Shown: positions 25,331-34,636 of the stretch, piece by piece
Numbering within the stretch: position 1 is the first letter of the stretch
Layout of the letters: each line of letters begins with the position of its first letter
From: JAHRAW01 sp963693025
GTDB lineage: Bacteria; Pseudomonadota; Gammaproteobacteria; Arenicellales; Poriferihabitantaceae
DNA: 64,000 nt
NCBI GenBank assembly: GCA_963693025.1
Contig: OY843749.1
Location: 62,001 to 126,000, forward strand
Reading direction: 5' to 3'
Position numbers and translations under genes: made by a program
The notes under the pieces: model-generated
What the model was told of the DNA's origin: nothing
The model's database searches: none
The model's input: the letters and a program-made list of their open reading frames with translations, nothing else

Positions 25331-28162
25331 TCAGCCGGTATTGCGCATGCCCGCGGCGATGCCGTTGATGGCGATCAGCAGCGCGTCCTCCACTTCCCCC
25401 GGCGCGCCGCCGCGCACCCGCGACAGCAACTCCACTTGCAGTATATTGAGCGGGATGACATAGGTGTTCCTGACGTCCACCGAGCGGCGCACCACCGGCT
25501 CGTTTTCCAGCGCGATGCGATGCCCGGTCACTTCCAACGCCAACTCCACGGTCTGCCGGTATTTTTCGCGCAACACCTTGCCGAGCGGTTTGGATTGCCC
25601 GCTCACCAGCCGCTCGTCGTAAATCGCCGACACATTCGGGTTGGCTTTGGAGAACACCATTTCAATCGAGTCCAGAGTCGCCTTGAAGAAGGGCCAGTTG
25701 CGCTGCATCTCCAACAGCACATCGTGGTCGCCGCGCTCGCGGGCTTGTTGCAGCGCGTTGCCGACGCCCAGCCACGCCGGCAACATCAGGCGCGTCTGCG
25801 TCCAGGCGAATATCCACGGAATCGCGCGCAAGTCACGTAAATCACCGCCTTTGCCGCGATGCGCCGGGCGGCTGCCGATGTTCAGTTTGGCGAGTTCTTG
25901 TTGCGGCGTCGCCAGCGCGAAATACTCGGTGAAATCGGGGCGGCGCACGATGCCTTGAAATTCGTCGAGCGCGTCGTCCGACAAGCGCGCCATCTGCTGG
26001 CGCCAGTCGGCGGTGGGCGCGGGCGGTGGCGACAGCGTCGCTTCCAGCACCGCGCCGATATAAATCTGCAAGGTTTCCTCTGCCATTCCGGGCAAGCCAT
26101 ACTTCGCTTGGATGACTTCCCCCTGCTCGGTGACGCGCATCGAGCCGTTCACCGAGCCGGGCGGCTGCGCGCGAATCGCCTCGCGCGCGGGACCGCCGCC
26201 GCGCGCCACGGTGCCGCCGCGACCGTGAAAGAGGGTCAATGCAACGCGATGTTTGGCAAAGGTCTCGACCAGTTCCGCCTGCGCCTGATACAAACCCCAG
26301 GCGGCGGACAAAATGCCCGCGTCTTTGGCTGAATCGGAATAGCCAATCATGACTTCCTGACGGTTGTCGATGTGCGCTTTATACCAGTCGATGCTGAACA
26401 GTTTGTCCATGCACGCCGCCGCCCCGCGCAACGCATCCAAGCGCTCAAACAGCGGCACGATGCGCAGCGGCTGCAACACGCGGCATTCTTTTTGCAGCAG
26501 CGCCACCGCCAGGACATCGGACGGCGTCGACGCCATTGATATCACATACGCGCCGAACGACTCCGGGTTTTCCGCCGCCAGCATCCGAAAGGTCGCCAGC
26601 ACTTCGCCGACTTCGGCTGAGACTTCCTCGTCCGTCGCGGCGCCGGTTAGCGACAGCGCGGGAAAGGTTGAAGTGATGAGCGGTCGGTTGCTGTGCAGTT
26701 CTCGAATCAAAAATTCCTGACGCGCGGCTTCGTCCCACTGCGCGTAACTGCCGATGCCGAGATGCCGCGTAATCGCGTCGATGGCGGCGGTGTGACGCCC
26801 CGCCTCCTGGCGAATGTCGAGTTTCAGCAAGGTCAGCCCGAACGCGTCCAGCCGGCGCAGAATGTCGGTCAGCCGCCCCTCGGCAATCATCCGCTCGCCG
26901 CACGCCACCAGGGAGTCGTGGCAGAGCAACAGCGGCGCGCGGAGTTGTTCGCGGCGGTGGTAAATATCGTCGCGCGCCCAGTCGGTGGCGCGGCGGGCGG
27001 CGCCCAACTTGGCGTCTTCAAACAACCGCGCGTAGTGTTTCACCGTGGCGTTCAGTTTGCGTATCACCTGCTCCAGCAACGCGCGGTAAGGCTCGGCGGC
27101 GTCCGCTCCGACCGCCTGCCTGAGGGCGCGGTCGCATCGCCGCATCGACAAATCCCGCCGCAGTTGGTCGATGTCTTGCAGGAACATCCGCGCCGCTTTC
27201 AGTTTGTTCAGCAGGCACACCCGCCGCGTGACTTCCGGCGTGGTGTTCGGATTGCCGTCGCGGTCGCCGCCCATCCACGAACCGAATTGAAGCGGAGCCG
27301 CATCGAGCGGCAGGCGCTTGCCGGTGTGGCGCATCAGCGCGTGGTCGAGTTCGCGCACCACCGTCGGCAGCACATCCCACAGCGAATGCTCGACCGTCAC
27401 CAAACTGGTCTTGGCTTCGTCCACCGGAGTCGGGCGCCGCCGCCGGATTTCATCGGTCGCCCACACCTCGGCGATGGCACGATGCAATGCCTGGCGAATT
27501 TGCGCGCGCTCCAAGCCCGACAAGTCGTGCCGGTCGCGCTCCGCCAGCAAGTGCGCGATGCGCAGAAATTTGGATGACACGCTGCGCCGGCGCACCTCGG
27601 TCGGATGCGCGGTCAACACCAAATTGATGGACAGCGTGCCGACTTGGCGATGCAACGCCTCGCGGCTGACCCCGCGGTCAAGCAGTTCCCGCAGTTCGGC
27701 GTCAATCAAGCCGCCGGGGTGGGGGGGCGGGTCAGCCGAGTCGTCGGGGTGGGCGTTCTGGTCTTCCACTCCGGTTACGCCCGCGCCACGCTCAACGTCC
27801 TCGACGCGCCATAGTTGCCGACGTTGCCGAATTTGGTGATGCTGCTCGGCAATGTTGGCGAGGTTCAGAAACAACGTAAACGCGCGCGCCAGATTGAGCA
27901 ACTCCGCCGCCGGAAGTTCGGACAAGGTGTCAATCAAACGCCGCGTCGCCGCCTTCTCGCCCAGCCGCGCCTGCTTGGCAATCGCGCGCACCGCCTCCAC
28001 CAACTCAAACAACGCCCCCCCATGCTGCGCCCGAATAGTCTCCCCCAACAAATCCCCCAACAACCGAACATCCCGCCGCAACGGCTCGTCGTCGGCGGCA
28101 TCCAAGCCGGCGGCAAGTTGAACTTGCCCGGCAACTTTCTGCGTGAGGGTTGGGTTGTGCAT
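25331..28162 (-). CDS. ppc: Phosphoenolpyruvate carboxylase
   Basis: 943 residues, within the usual range. The catalytic motifs are present: LTAHPTEVRRRSVSSKFL with the active His, FGSWMGGDRDGNPNTTPEVT, MIGYSDSAKDAGILSAAWGL, LTLFHGRGGTVARGGGPA and the Arg-rich loop LNIGSRPAHRGKGG. It ends in GMRNTG, the conserved C-terminus. It carboxylates PEP to oxaloacetate as an anaplerotic enzyme. An Asp/Pro-rich insertion (NAHPDDSADPPPHPGG) lies near residue 140. The first 150 bp are strongly skewed (+ strand 28021-28080: C28 against G8). Confidence 0.96.
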   Translation of the reverse strand: MHNPTLTQKVAGQVQLAAGLDAADDEPLRRDVRLLGDLLGETIRAQHGGALFELVEAVRAIAKQARLGEKAATRRLIDTLSELPAAELLNLARAFTLFLNLANIAEQHHQIRQRRQLWRVEDVERGAGVTGVEDQNAHPDDSADPPPHPGGLIDAELRELLDRGVSREALHRQVGTLSINLVLTAHPTEVRRRSVSSKFLRIAHLLAERDRHDLSGLERAQIRQALHRAIAEVWATDEIRRRRPTPVDEAKTSLVTVEHSLWDVLPTVVRELDHALMRHTGKRLPLDAAPLQFGSWMGGDRDGNPNTTPEVTRRVCLLNKLKAARMFLQDIDQLRRDLSMRRCDRALRQAVGADAAEPYRALLEQVIRKLNATVKHYARLFEDAKLGAARRATDWARDDIYHRREQLRAPLLLCHDSLVACGERMIAEGRLTDILRRLDAFGLTLLKLDIRQEAGRHTAAIDAITRHLGIGSYAQWDEAARQEFLIRELHSNRPLITSTFPALSLTGAATDEEVSAEVGEVLATFRMLAAENPESFGAYVISMASTPSDVLAVALLQKECRVLQPLRIVPLFERLDALRGAAACMDKLFSIDWYKAHIDNRQEVMIGYSDSAKDAGILSAAWGLYQAQAELVETFAKHRVALTLFHGRGGTVARGGGPAREAIRAQPPGSVNGSMRVTEQGEVIQAKYGLPGMAEETLQIYIGAVLEATLSPPPAPTADWRQQMARLSDDALDEFQGIVRRPDFTEYFALATPQQELAKLNIGSRPAHRGKGGDLRDLRAIPWIFAWTQTRLMLPAWLGVGNALQQARERGDHDVLLEMQRNWPFFKATLDSIEMVFSKANPNVSAIYDERLVSGQSKPLGKVLREKYRQTVELALEVTGHRIALENEPVVRRSVDVRNTYVIPLNILQVELLSRVRGGAPGEVEDALLIAINGIAAGMRNTG

Positions 28163-28226
28163 GGGGTGATGAGGGTGCGCGGGTGGGCGCGGTTGTTGCG
28201 CGGTATTTTATACGAGGTGGTTGTGT

Positions 28227-28328
28227 AATGCGTGCCAGTCTGAGGGAGATTCCCGAGGTCGTAAGTGTCCGTAAGCCGCCGCAAGAAGAAGCGCGGCGGC
28301 AACGGACACTAACGCTCGAGAATGACGA
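28227..28328 (-). repeat. MITE-like repeat, truncated inverted copy (copy 4)
   Basis: A copy in reverse orientation that keeps hairpin 1 and one arm of hairpin 2 and ends at GTGCCAGTCTGAGGGAG. The rest (second arm, GCGATGAAAAATATGG segment and far inverted end) is missing. The copy at 35889-35992 breaks at the same internal point. It lies in the ppc/lepA divergent gap; the remaining 140 bp before lepA show only a weak -10-like TAAAAT at 28393-28398. Confidence 0.75.
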
Positions 28329-28468
28329 GTTATGCAAATTTTCACCGCATCAAACTACCAAAATAACCACGCAAACCCTCAGCGGTTAAGGGTAAAATCC
28401 GAAAGCGGCGCTTCCTGCGCTTTATTTCAATTCCATCCAACCGCCGGCGGTTGACCAGTGTGGCGCCA

Positions 28469-30280
28469 ATGCTTGCTCTCGATCAATCAACAATCCGAAA
28501 TTTCGCCATCATCGCGCATGTCGACCATGGCAAATCGACCCTTGCCGACCGGTTTATTCAACTGTGCGGCGGGTTGGCGCCGCGGGAGATGAAGGCGCAG
28601 GTGCTTGACTCGATGGAGTTGGAGCGCGAGCGCGGGATTACTATCAAGGCGCAGAGCGTGATGTTGAATTACACCGCCGCGGATGGGCGCGATTATCAGT
28701 TGAATTTGATTGACACGCCGGGGCATGTGGATTTTTCTTATGAGGTTTCGCGCTCGTTGAATGCTTGTGAGGGGGCGTTGCTGGTGGTGGATGCCACGCA
28801 GGGGGTTGAGGCGCAGACCGTGGCGAACTGCTATGCGGCGGTGGATTTGGGGCTGACCGTGATACCGGTGCTGAACAAAATCGACCTGCCGGCGGCGCAG
28901 CCGGAAGTCGTGATGCGCGAAATAGAAGATGTGATTGGCTTGGACAGCGCCGATGCGTTGTCGGTCAGCGCGAAGACCGGCGAGGGCGTGGACAAGGTGT
29001 TGGAGCAAATCGTCACGCGGCTGCCGGCGCCGGCGGGCGACTCGTCGCGTCCGTTGCGCGCGCTGGTCATCGATTCATGGTTTGACAATTATCTCGGGGT
29101 GATTTCCCTGCTGCGCGTTGTCGACGGCTGCCTGCGCTCGGACAAGACCAAGGTGCGCATGATGTCCACCGGCTCGCACTATCAGGTCGAGCGGGTCGGC
29201 GCATTCACCCCCAAGGCGGTCGATGTCCCGCAACTGCCGACCGGGGCGGTGGGTTTTATGGTCGCCGGTTTGAAGAAGGTGACCGCGGCTCGGGTCGGCG
29301 ACACGGTGACGCTGAGCCACGACCCGGCGGCGCAACCGCTGCCCGGATTCCGCGAAGTCAAACCGACCGTGTTTGCCGGTCTCTACCCGGTCAACAGCGC
29401 CGACTTTGAGGCGTTTCGCGGCTCGCTCGACAAACTCGGGTTGAATGATGCGTCGTTGTCGTATGAGCCCGAGTCATCCACCGCGCTCGGCTTCGGTTTT
29501 CGTTGCGGATTCCTCGGCATGCTGCACATGGAAATCGTGCGCGAGCGGTTGCAGCGGGAATACGATTTGGACCTCATCGCCACCGCGCCGACCGTGGTCT
29601 ATGAAGTGATCAAGAAGAACGGCGAAACGCTGCTGCTCGACAACCCGGCGGCGCTGCCGGAGCCGTCCAAAATTGACACCATCAAAGAGCCTTGCATCAT
29701 GGCGCGGATTTTGACGCCGCAGAATTTGGTCGGTCCGGTCTTGTCGCTGTGCGTGGAGAAGCGCGGCACGCAGCGCAATATTCATTATCACGGCAGGCAG
29801 GTGATGCTGGAATTTGAGATGCCGTTGAATGAAGTGGTGCTGAATTTTTACGACCGCTTGAAATCGGTGAGCCGCGGTTATGCGTCGCTGGATTATGATT
29901 TAATCGACAGCCGCCCCGCGCCGATGGTCAAGGTGGATTTGCTAATCAACGGCGACCGGGTTGACCCGCTGGCGATGCTGGTTCATCGTGAGCAAAGCCA
30001 GCGGCGCGCGCGCGAGTTGGTCACGCGGATGCGCGAGATGATTCCGCGGCAGATGTTCGATGTCGCCATTCAAGCCGCCATCGGCGGGAAAATCATCTCG
30101 CGGGAAACGGTCAAAGCGTTGCGCAAGAACGTGACCGCCAAGTGTTACGGCGGCGACGTGACGCGCAAGCGCAAGTTGCTGGAGAAACAAAAGGCGGGCA
30201 AAAAACGGATGAAACAAATCGGCGCGGTGGCAATCCCGCAGGAAGCATTCCTGTCGGTTCTGCAGGTCGGGCGGGAGTAA
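28469..30280 (+). CDS. lepA: Elongation factor 4 (LepA)
   Basis: 603 residues from ATG 28469; a TTG 18 bp upstream is in frame. The GTPase motifs are AIIAHVDHGKSTLADRFIQL, DTPGHVDFSYEVSRSL and PVLNKIDLP. The LepA-specific C-terminal domain is complete (RRARELVTRMREMIPRQMFD, GGKIISRETVKALRKNVTAK, CYGGDVTRKRKLLEKQK). EF4 binds ribosomes and influences initiation and translocation under stress. The usual lepA-lepB order follows, 54 bp apart. Confidence 0.96.
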   Translation: MLALDQSTIRNFAIIAHVDHGKSTLADRFIQLCGGLAPREMKAQVLDSMELERERGITIKAQSVMLNYTAADGRDYQLNLIDTPGHVDFSYEVSRSLNACEGALLVVDATQGVEAQTVANCYAAVDLGLTVIPVLNKIDLPAAQPEVVMREIEDVIGLDSADALSVSAKTGEGVDKVLEQIVTRLPAPAGDSSRPLRALVIDSWFDNYLGVISLLRVVDGCLRSDKTKVRMMSTGSHYQVERVGAFTPKAVDVPQLPTGAVGFMVAGLKKVTAARVGDTVTLSHDPAAQPLPGFREVKPTVFAGLYPVNSADFEAFRGSLDKLGLNDASLSYEPESSTALGFGFRCGFLGMLHMEIVRERLQREYDLDLIATAPTVVYEVIKKNGETLLLDNPAALPEPSKIDTIKEPCIMARILTPQNLVGPVLSLCVEKRGTQRNIHYHGRQVMLEFEMPLNEVVLNFYDRLKSVSRGYASLDYDLIDSRPAPMVKVDLLINGDRVDPLAMLVHREQSQRRARELVTRMREMIPRQMFDVAIQAAIGGKIISRETVKALRKNVTAKCYGGDVTRKRKLLEKQKAGKKRMKQIGAVAIPQEAFLSVLQVGRE

Positions 30281-30334
30281 CCGGGCACCGGCATAGTCGC
30301 GTGAAATCGAGTTCATAATAAAGCGGAGAGGTCA

Positions 30335-31150
30335 GTGGATTTTTCATTAATTCTGTTTGTATTCGTGGTGGTTACCGGTTTTATATCAATCGGTTACCGC
30401 CTGATTTTCGAGCGCTCCCGAGTCGCCGCAGACGGCGCCGCCGCGCCGCCGTCCGAGGCGGACAATGCGCAGTCACCGCCGCGCCAGCCAGTGCTGGTGG
30501 AATACGCGCGCGCGCTGTTTCCGGTCGTGCTCATCGTGTTCGTGTTGCGCTCGTTTGTCGTCGAGCCATTCCGCATTCCGTCGGGGTCGATGCTGCCGAG
30601 TTTGCACATCGGCGACTTCATCCTGGTCAACAAGTATTCCTACGGCATACGCCTGCCAATCATCCACCACAAAATCATCCCCGTGGGCGGACCCGCGCGC
30701 GGCGATGTGATGGTGTTTCGCTATCCGAAAGACCCGGCGTTGAACTTCGTCAAGCGCGTGGTCGGCGTGCCGGGGGATGTCATCGGCTACCAGGACAAGA
30801 AACTGTTCATCAACGGCGAACAAGTCCCGCAAATCACAGACGGCGAGTTTCACTTCAACCAACCCAAACTGCGCGGGCGCTCGGCTGACCGCTACTTGGA
30901 GACCATCGACGAATCCAAACACGCCATCATCACCGACCGCGGCTTGCGTGGCCGCGATATGGAAGTGACGGTGCCCGCCGGCAGTTACTTCGTCATGGGC
31001 GACAACCGCGACCACAGCAACGACAGCCGCTACTGGCGCTTCGTCCCGGAAAGCCACGTGGTCGGTCGGGCATTCTTCATCTGGTTCAGTTGGAAGGGCT
31101 TTGCGAACGGCGGCGTACATTGGAGCAGAATAGGCAACAGCATTCCATGA
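30335..31150 (+). CDS. lepB: Signal peptidase I
   Basis: 271 residues from a GTG preceded by GGAGAGG. Two N-terminal membrane helices (about 4-22 and 60-75) are followed by the catalytic domain, with Ser85 in PFRIPSGSMLPSL, the Lys140 general base in FVKRVVGVPGDVIGYQ and the box VMGDNRDHSNDSRYW. It removes signal peptides at the outer face of the inner membrane. It is the natural partner of lepA upstream. Confidence 0.95.
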   Translation: MDFSLILFVFVVVTGFISIGYRLIFERSRVAADGAAAPPSEADNAQSPPRQPVLVEYARALFPVVLIVFVLRSFVVEPFRIPSGSMLPSLHIGDFILVNKYSYGIRLPIIHHKIIPVGGPARGDVMVFRYPKDPALNFVKRVVGVPGDVIGYQDKKLFINGEQVPQITDGEFHFNQPKLRGRSADRYLETIDESKHAIITDRGLRGRDMEVTVPAGSYFVMGDNRDHSNDSRYWRFVPESHVVGRAFFIWFSWKGFANGGVHWSRIGNSIP

Positions 31151-31207
31151 CATAACGAAATAGTACGCGGTGACAGAAAAATAACCCCCAACCCCCGGCA
31201 GAAAAGC

Positions 31208-33023
31208 ATGCCAACAAAACCCCGCAAACGGCGCGCCCAACGCCGCCAACAACGCGCCACATCTTCCCCCAGGACGCACTCACACTCCCCCCCCCTGCAT
31301 AACCCGGCATACGCCGTGGTGGCTCATTCCAACCTATCTGCCGTGGCTACTATTGCTCGGCTGGCTCTCCGCCGTCACTTGGTTCCTGTGCGACGACGCT
31401 TTCATCGGCTTTCGCTATGTCCGCAATCTGGTGGAGGGACACGGCTTGGTGTTCAACCCCGGCGAATATGTTGAAGGCTACACCAACTTTTTATGGCTGC
31501 TTGAACTCGCGGCGCTCTGGGCATTGACCGGCATTCCGCCGGAGCACACCGCCCCGTTTCTGTCGGTCGCTTACACCGTCGGCACGCTGGCGGTGGCGTT
31601 GTGGTGGGTTTATCGGACGCCGTCTTTGCCGCACCGCGGGCTAATCGGTTGGATGGCGCTCGGGCTGCTATGCAGTAGCGCCACCTTCGCCGTCTGGACT
31701 TCAGCCGGCGGCTTGGAGACGCGCCAGTTCACCTTCTTTGTACTTGCCGGGTTGGTTGCCTTAAGCGTGCACGGCTCGCGCCGCTGGGGGTTGCTGGCGG
31801 CATCGCTGTGTTTCGCGGCGGCGGAGTTGACGCGCCCCGAAGGGCTGCTCATCGGCGGCTGTTTCCTCGCCGGGTTCGCGCTGTGCCGGATGTTGCGCGC
31901 CGGATGGCCATGGCGACCGTGGCGCGATTGGAAGGCGCTGGCGGCAATGGGCGCGCCGTTTGCGCTGGTGGTCGCCGCGCATTACTTGTGGCGTTACTCA
32001 TACTACGGCGAATGGTTGCCGAATACCTACTACGCCAAGTATGTGGAGCCGTGGTATGACTCCGGGTTCCACTACCTCGCGCAAGCCGGCGTTGAAACCG
32101 GTGCTTACTTGCTATTGCCGCTGGCGGCGCTCGCCGGCATCGCGCGCTGGCGGCAACATAAAGACGGCACGCATCTGGTCATCCTGCTGACGATTGTCGT
32201 GCACGGCGCGTATGTGGCGCGAGTCGGCGGCGACCATTTCGAATACCGCCCGCTGGACTTCTACTGGCCGCTGCTGGCGGTGGCGGCGGCGGTCGGGCTC
32301 GCGCATGCCGGCGCGCGCATCGCCGCCTGGGCGGGTGGGGTGATTTCGTATGCCAAGTCGCCGGTCGCGTGGACGCTGGCGCTCTTCGCCCCGGTGCTGA
32401 TTTACGCCGGCGCGATACAAGGCGCGTTGGTGTATGAAGGCGCGAAAATGGTGCTGCACCGAGGGTTTAGTCACATCGCTCTGAATGAAGAGAACGCCGG
32501 CGGGTGGCTGGTGGCGCCGGGCTTGCCGAAACTGGCATCCCTCTCCAATGCGTTGCGCCGCGAATCAACCCGGCGGATGGCGCCAACGCCGTGGATGGAA
32601 CACCGCGCATTCGCACCCTACCAACAGCGCCGGTTTCAACCCTACGAGAACATGCCGCGCGGAACGCTACCCGACGATGCGGTCGCGGCGGTCGACTCGC
32701 TGGGAGTCCAGAGTTATTACTTGCCGGATTTGGAGATTATCGACATCTTCGGACTGACCGACGCCACCGTGGCGCGCAACCCGCATACCCAGCCGGAGGG
32801 GTGGGAGCGCCGCATTGCGCACGAACGCCAACCGCCGCCCGGCTACCTCAAGCAACGCGGCGTGAACTTCGATGTGCAGCCGGCGGCGCGCAGTGAAGCG
32901 GAAGCCCTGAGCCGCGCGCACTACGCCCTGGAGGTGGCGCCCGGCCTGTGGATGCCGTTTGATTCGGCTGACCCTGCGTGGGTCGCCGAGCGGTTCGCCG
33001 ATCGCAACTTGAAGAGCCGGTAA
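31208..33023 (+). CDS. GT-C type membrane glycosyltransferase, reading frame broken at a C9 tract (possible phase variation)
   Basis: The main frame (31353-33023 from a TTG, 556 residues) encodes a multi-pass protein. The first outer loop has the acidic pair CDDAFIGFRYVRNLVEGHGL, then FNPGEYVEGYTNFLWLLELA, as in GT-C transferases such as the AftB/ArnT-like groups that use polyprenyl-phosphate sugars. About ten hydrophobic helices and a soluble C-terminus follow. In this frame, hydrophobic residues continue upstream of the TTG (TPWWLIPTYLPWLLLLGWLS), but no start codon exists there. The likely start, ATG 31208 (MPTKPRKRRAQRRQQRATSS), is one frame off, and the two frames meet at nine C residues at 31287-31295. 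Removing one C joins them. Either slippage switches the gene on and off, or the base count is an assembly error. Confidence 0.72.
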
Positions 33024-33041
33024 TCGCGATGTAAGGCTAGT

Positions 33042-33362
33042 CGTCATTCTCAAGCGTTAGTGTCCGTTGCCGCCGCCCCCCGCCGTCATTCTCGAGCGTT
33101 AGTGTCCGTTGCCGCCGCGCTTTTTCTTTTAAGCGGCGGCTTACGGACACTTGCGTCCTCGGGAATCTCCCTAAGATTGGCACGGGCTTCGATAAAGTCC
33201 ACGCTAGCCTTAGGGAGATTCCCGAAGGCGATGAAAAATATGGTCGCCTGTCGGCTCCCTATTTTTCTATCGTTCGAGAATGACGACGTTGGGGCTCCCT
33301 ATTTTCTACCGTTCGAGAATGACGAGGAGTTGGTTATTTTCTACCGTTCGAGAATGACGAAG
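33042..33362 (+). repeat. MITE-like repeat cluster: partial left end, full copy 5, two extra right-end units
   Basis: A left-end fragment (33042-33080, CGTCATTCTCAAGCG to CCGCCGCC) is followed by a full copy at 33084-33285. After it come two tandem right-end units (TATTTTCTACCGTTCGAGAA with TGACG) at about 33297-33325 and 33333-33362. The cluster fills the whole gap between the glycosyltransferase and the convergent mutase gene; the mutase reading frame runs a few codons into it (ending NFVILER). Confidence 0.85.
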
Positions 33363-34636
33363 TTGGTGGGCTTGTAATTACCCAGCGCACCCATCGCATC
33401 CAGTAGCGTTGTCAAAAAACCTTGCGCGGTGATTCGGCCCAGGGCGCCGGAGATGCAGGCGGTTTCGTTGTAGTGGTGGACGCCGTCACGCCGGCCTTCG
33501 GGGTTGCGGATTAGGATGGGGACGGGGTCGCCGTTGTGTTCGCCGCGCACCGAGTCGGTTGAGTGGTCGGCGCAGAATCCGACGATGGTGTCGCCGAGGT
33601 TGATGTTGCCCAGTTCCCGGTCGAAGCGGCTGATGAACTCCGATTTGAGCGCCGGGTCTTTGTCGTGCGCGGCGGTGTCGGTGCCCTTGATATGCACGAA
33701 CACCAAGTCGTGCGAGGCGAGCGCCGCGACCGCGACGCGCAGTTTCTCCGCGAGGTCGGTGTCCGGCAGCGAGGTGAAGCGGGGGCTGTTGTGGCAGTCA
33801 AAGTCCAACAACTTGGCAAGCCCCAGCACGGTCATCTCGCCGGCGACCGCCGCCACCTTCAGCCCGAGACGCGACAGCAGATTGCTCAACGGCTGGTAGG
33901 CGCCCGCGCTTCGGAGGATGACCCCGTTCGCCGCGGGCAACCCCGCTTTCGCTCGGGCGGCATTCACCGGGTGGTCGGTCAACAGGTCGTGGGCGCGTTG
34001 CGTGAAGCGGTTGAGCGCATCCGCCGTGGCGCGCGCGTCCGCATCGGATTCCAACCCCTGGCTGGGCGCGGCTTTGAGGATGCCGCGCTCGATGGCGTGG
34101 CCGCCGGGGTCGGTGTCGCTGACCTGCGCCGACAGCCCCTCGCCGCGCAGTTGTAAAACCGTGCGGTGCTGCGTCGCCGGATGCAGGCTGGCGGTGATGC
34201 CCCGTCCGCCCGCGCCGACTTCCACCGCTTGCAACGCCGCGCAGAGTTGCCCGACTTGCCCGTCGTCGCGGATGCGCCCGGCGCGGCGGTCGAGAATTCG
34301 GTAGCCGCCGCCGCGCACCTTCTCCACGCAAGCCAGATTGCCGCGCAACACCACGTCGCCGCGGCGCAATTCCAAGCCCAGCCCCGCCGCCTCAATCGGT
34401 CCGCGGCGCAGGCGCACCGCTTCCGCCGGCGGCAGTCCGAACAAGATGCCGACGCCGGTGTGGGTGTCCACCGGCATGCCCGGCATCAGCGGGTCCATCA
34501 TGCCGCATTGATTGTCCGCCGCCAGCCGGTCGAGCGCCGGCGTCGTGGCCGCCTCCAGCGGCGTTTGCCCGCCGAGTTGCGGACACGGGCGGTCGCCGAG
34601 CCCGTCGAGGATGAACACCAAGCCCTTGCGCTTCAC
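33341..34636 (-). CDS. Archaeal-type 2,3-bisphosphoglycerate-independent phosphoglycerate mutase-like protein
   Basis: 431 residues from a GTG that overlaps the stop of the kinase gene (GTGA). Alkaline-phosphatase superfamily marks: KRKGLVFILDGLGDRPCPQL with the metal Asp, GGQTPLEAATTPALDRLA, RRGPIEAAGLGLELRRGDV, HIKGTDTAAHDKDPALKSEF and FCADHSTDSVRGEHNGDPVP, all as in ApgM. The nucleophile loop reads PVDTHTGVGILFG where archaeal ApgM has a GSDTAHL-like pattern, so the usual Ser is not evident. It probably interconverts 3- and 2-phosphoglycerate. The partner kinase upstream makes 2,3-bisphosphoglycerate from 2-phosphoglycerate, which suggests a linked role. The C-terminus is formed by repeat DNA. 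Confidence 0.8.
   Translation of the reverse strand: MKRKGLVFILDGLGDRPCPQLGGQTPLEAATTPALDRLAADNQCGMMDPLMPGMPVDTHTGVGILFGLPPAEAVRLRRGPIEAAGLGLELRRGDVVLRGNLACVEKVRGGGYRILDRRAGRIRDDGQVGQLCAALQAVEVGAGGRGITASLHPATQHRTVLQLRGEGLSAQVSDTDPGGHAIERGILKAAPSQGLESDADARATADALNRFTQRAHDLLTDHPVNAARAKAGLPAANGVILRSAGAYQPLSNLLSRLGLKVAAVAGEMTVLGLAKLLDFDCHNSPRFTSLPDTDLAEKLRVAVAALASHDLVFVHIKGTDTAAHDKDPALKSEFISRFDRELGNINLGDTIVGFCADHSTDSVRGEHNGDPVPILIRNPEGRRDGVHHYNETACISGALGRITAQGFLTTLLDAMGALGNYKPTNFVILER

Noticed and set aside
31208..31474. 88-codon frame from ATG 31208 as an independent gene
   Set aside because: Past the C9 tract it runs over the transferase's own coding region in another frame and loses protein character; it is better read as the true N-terminus of the transferase.
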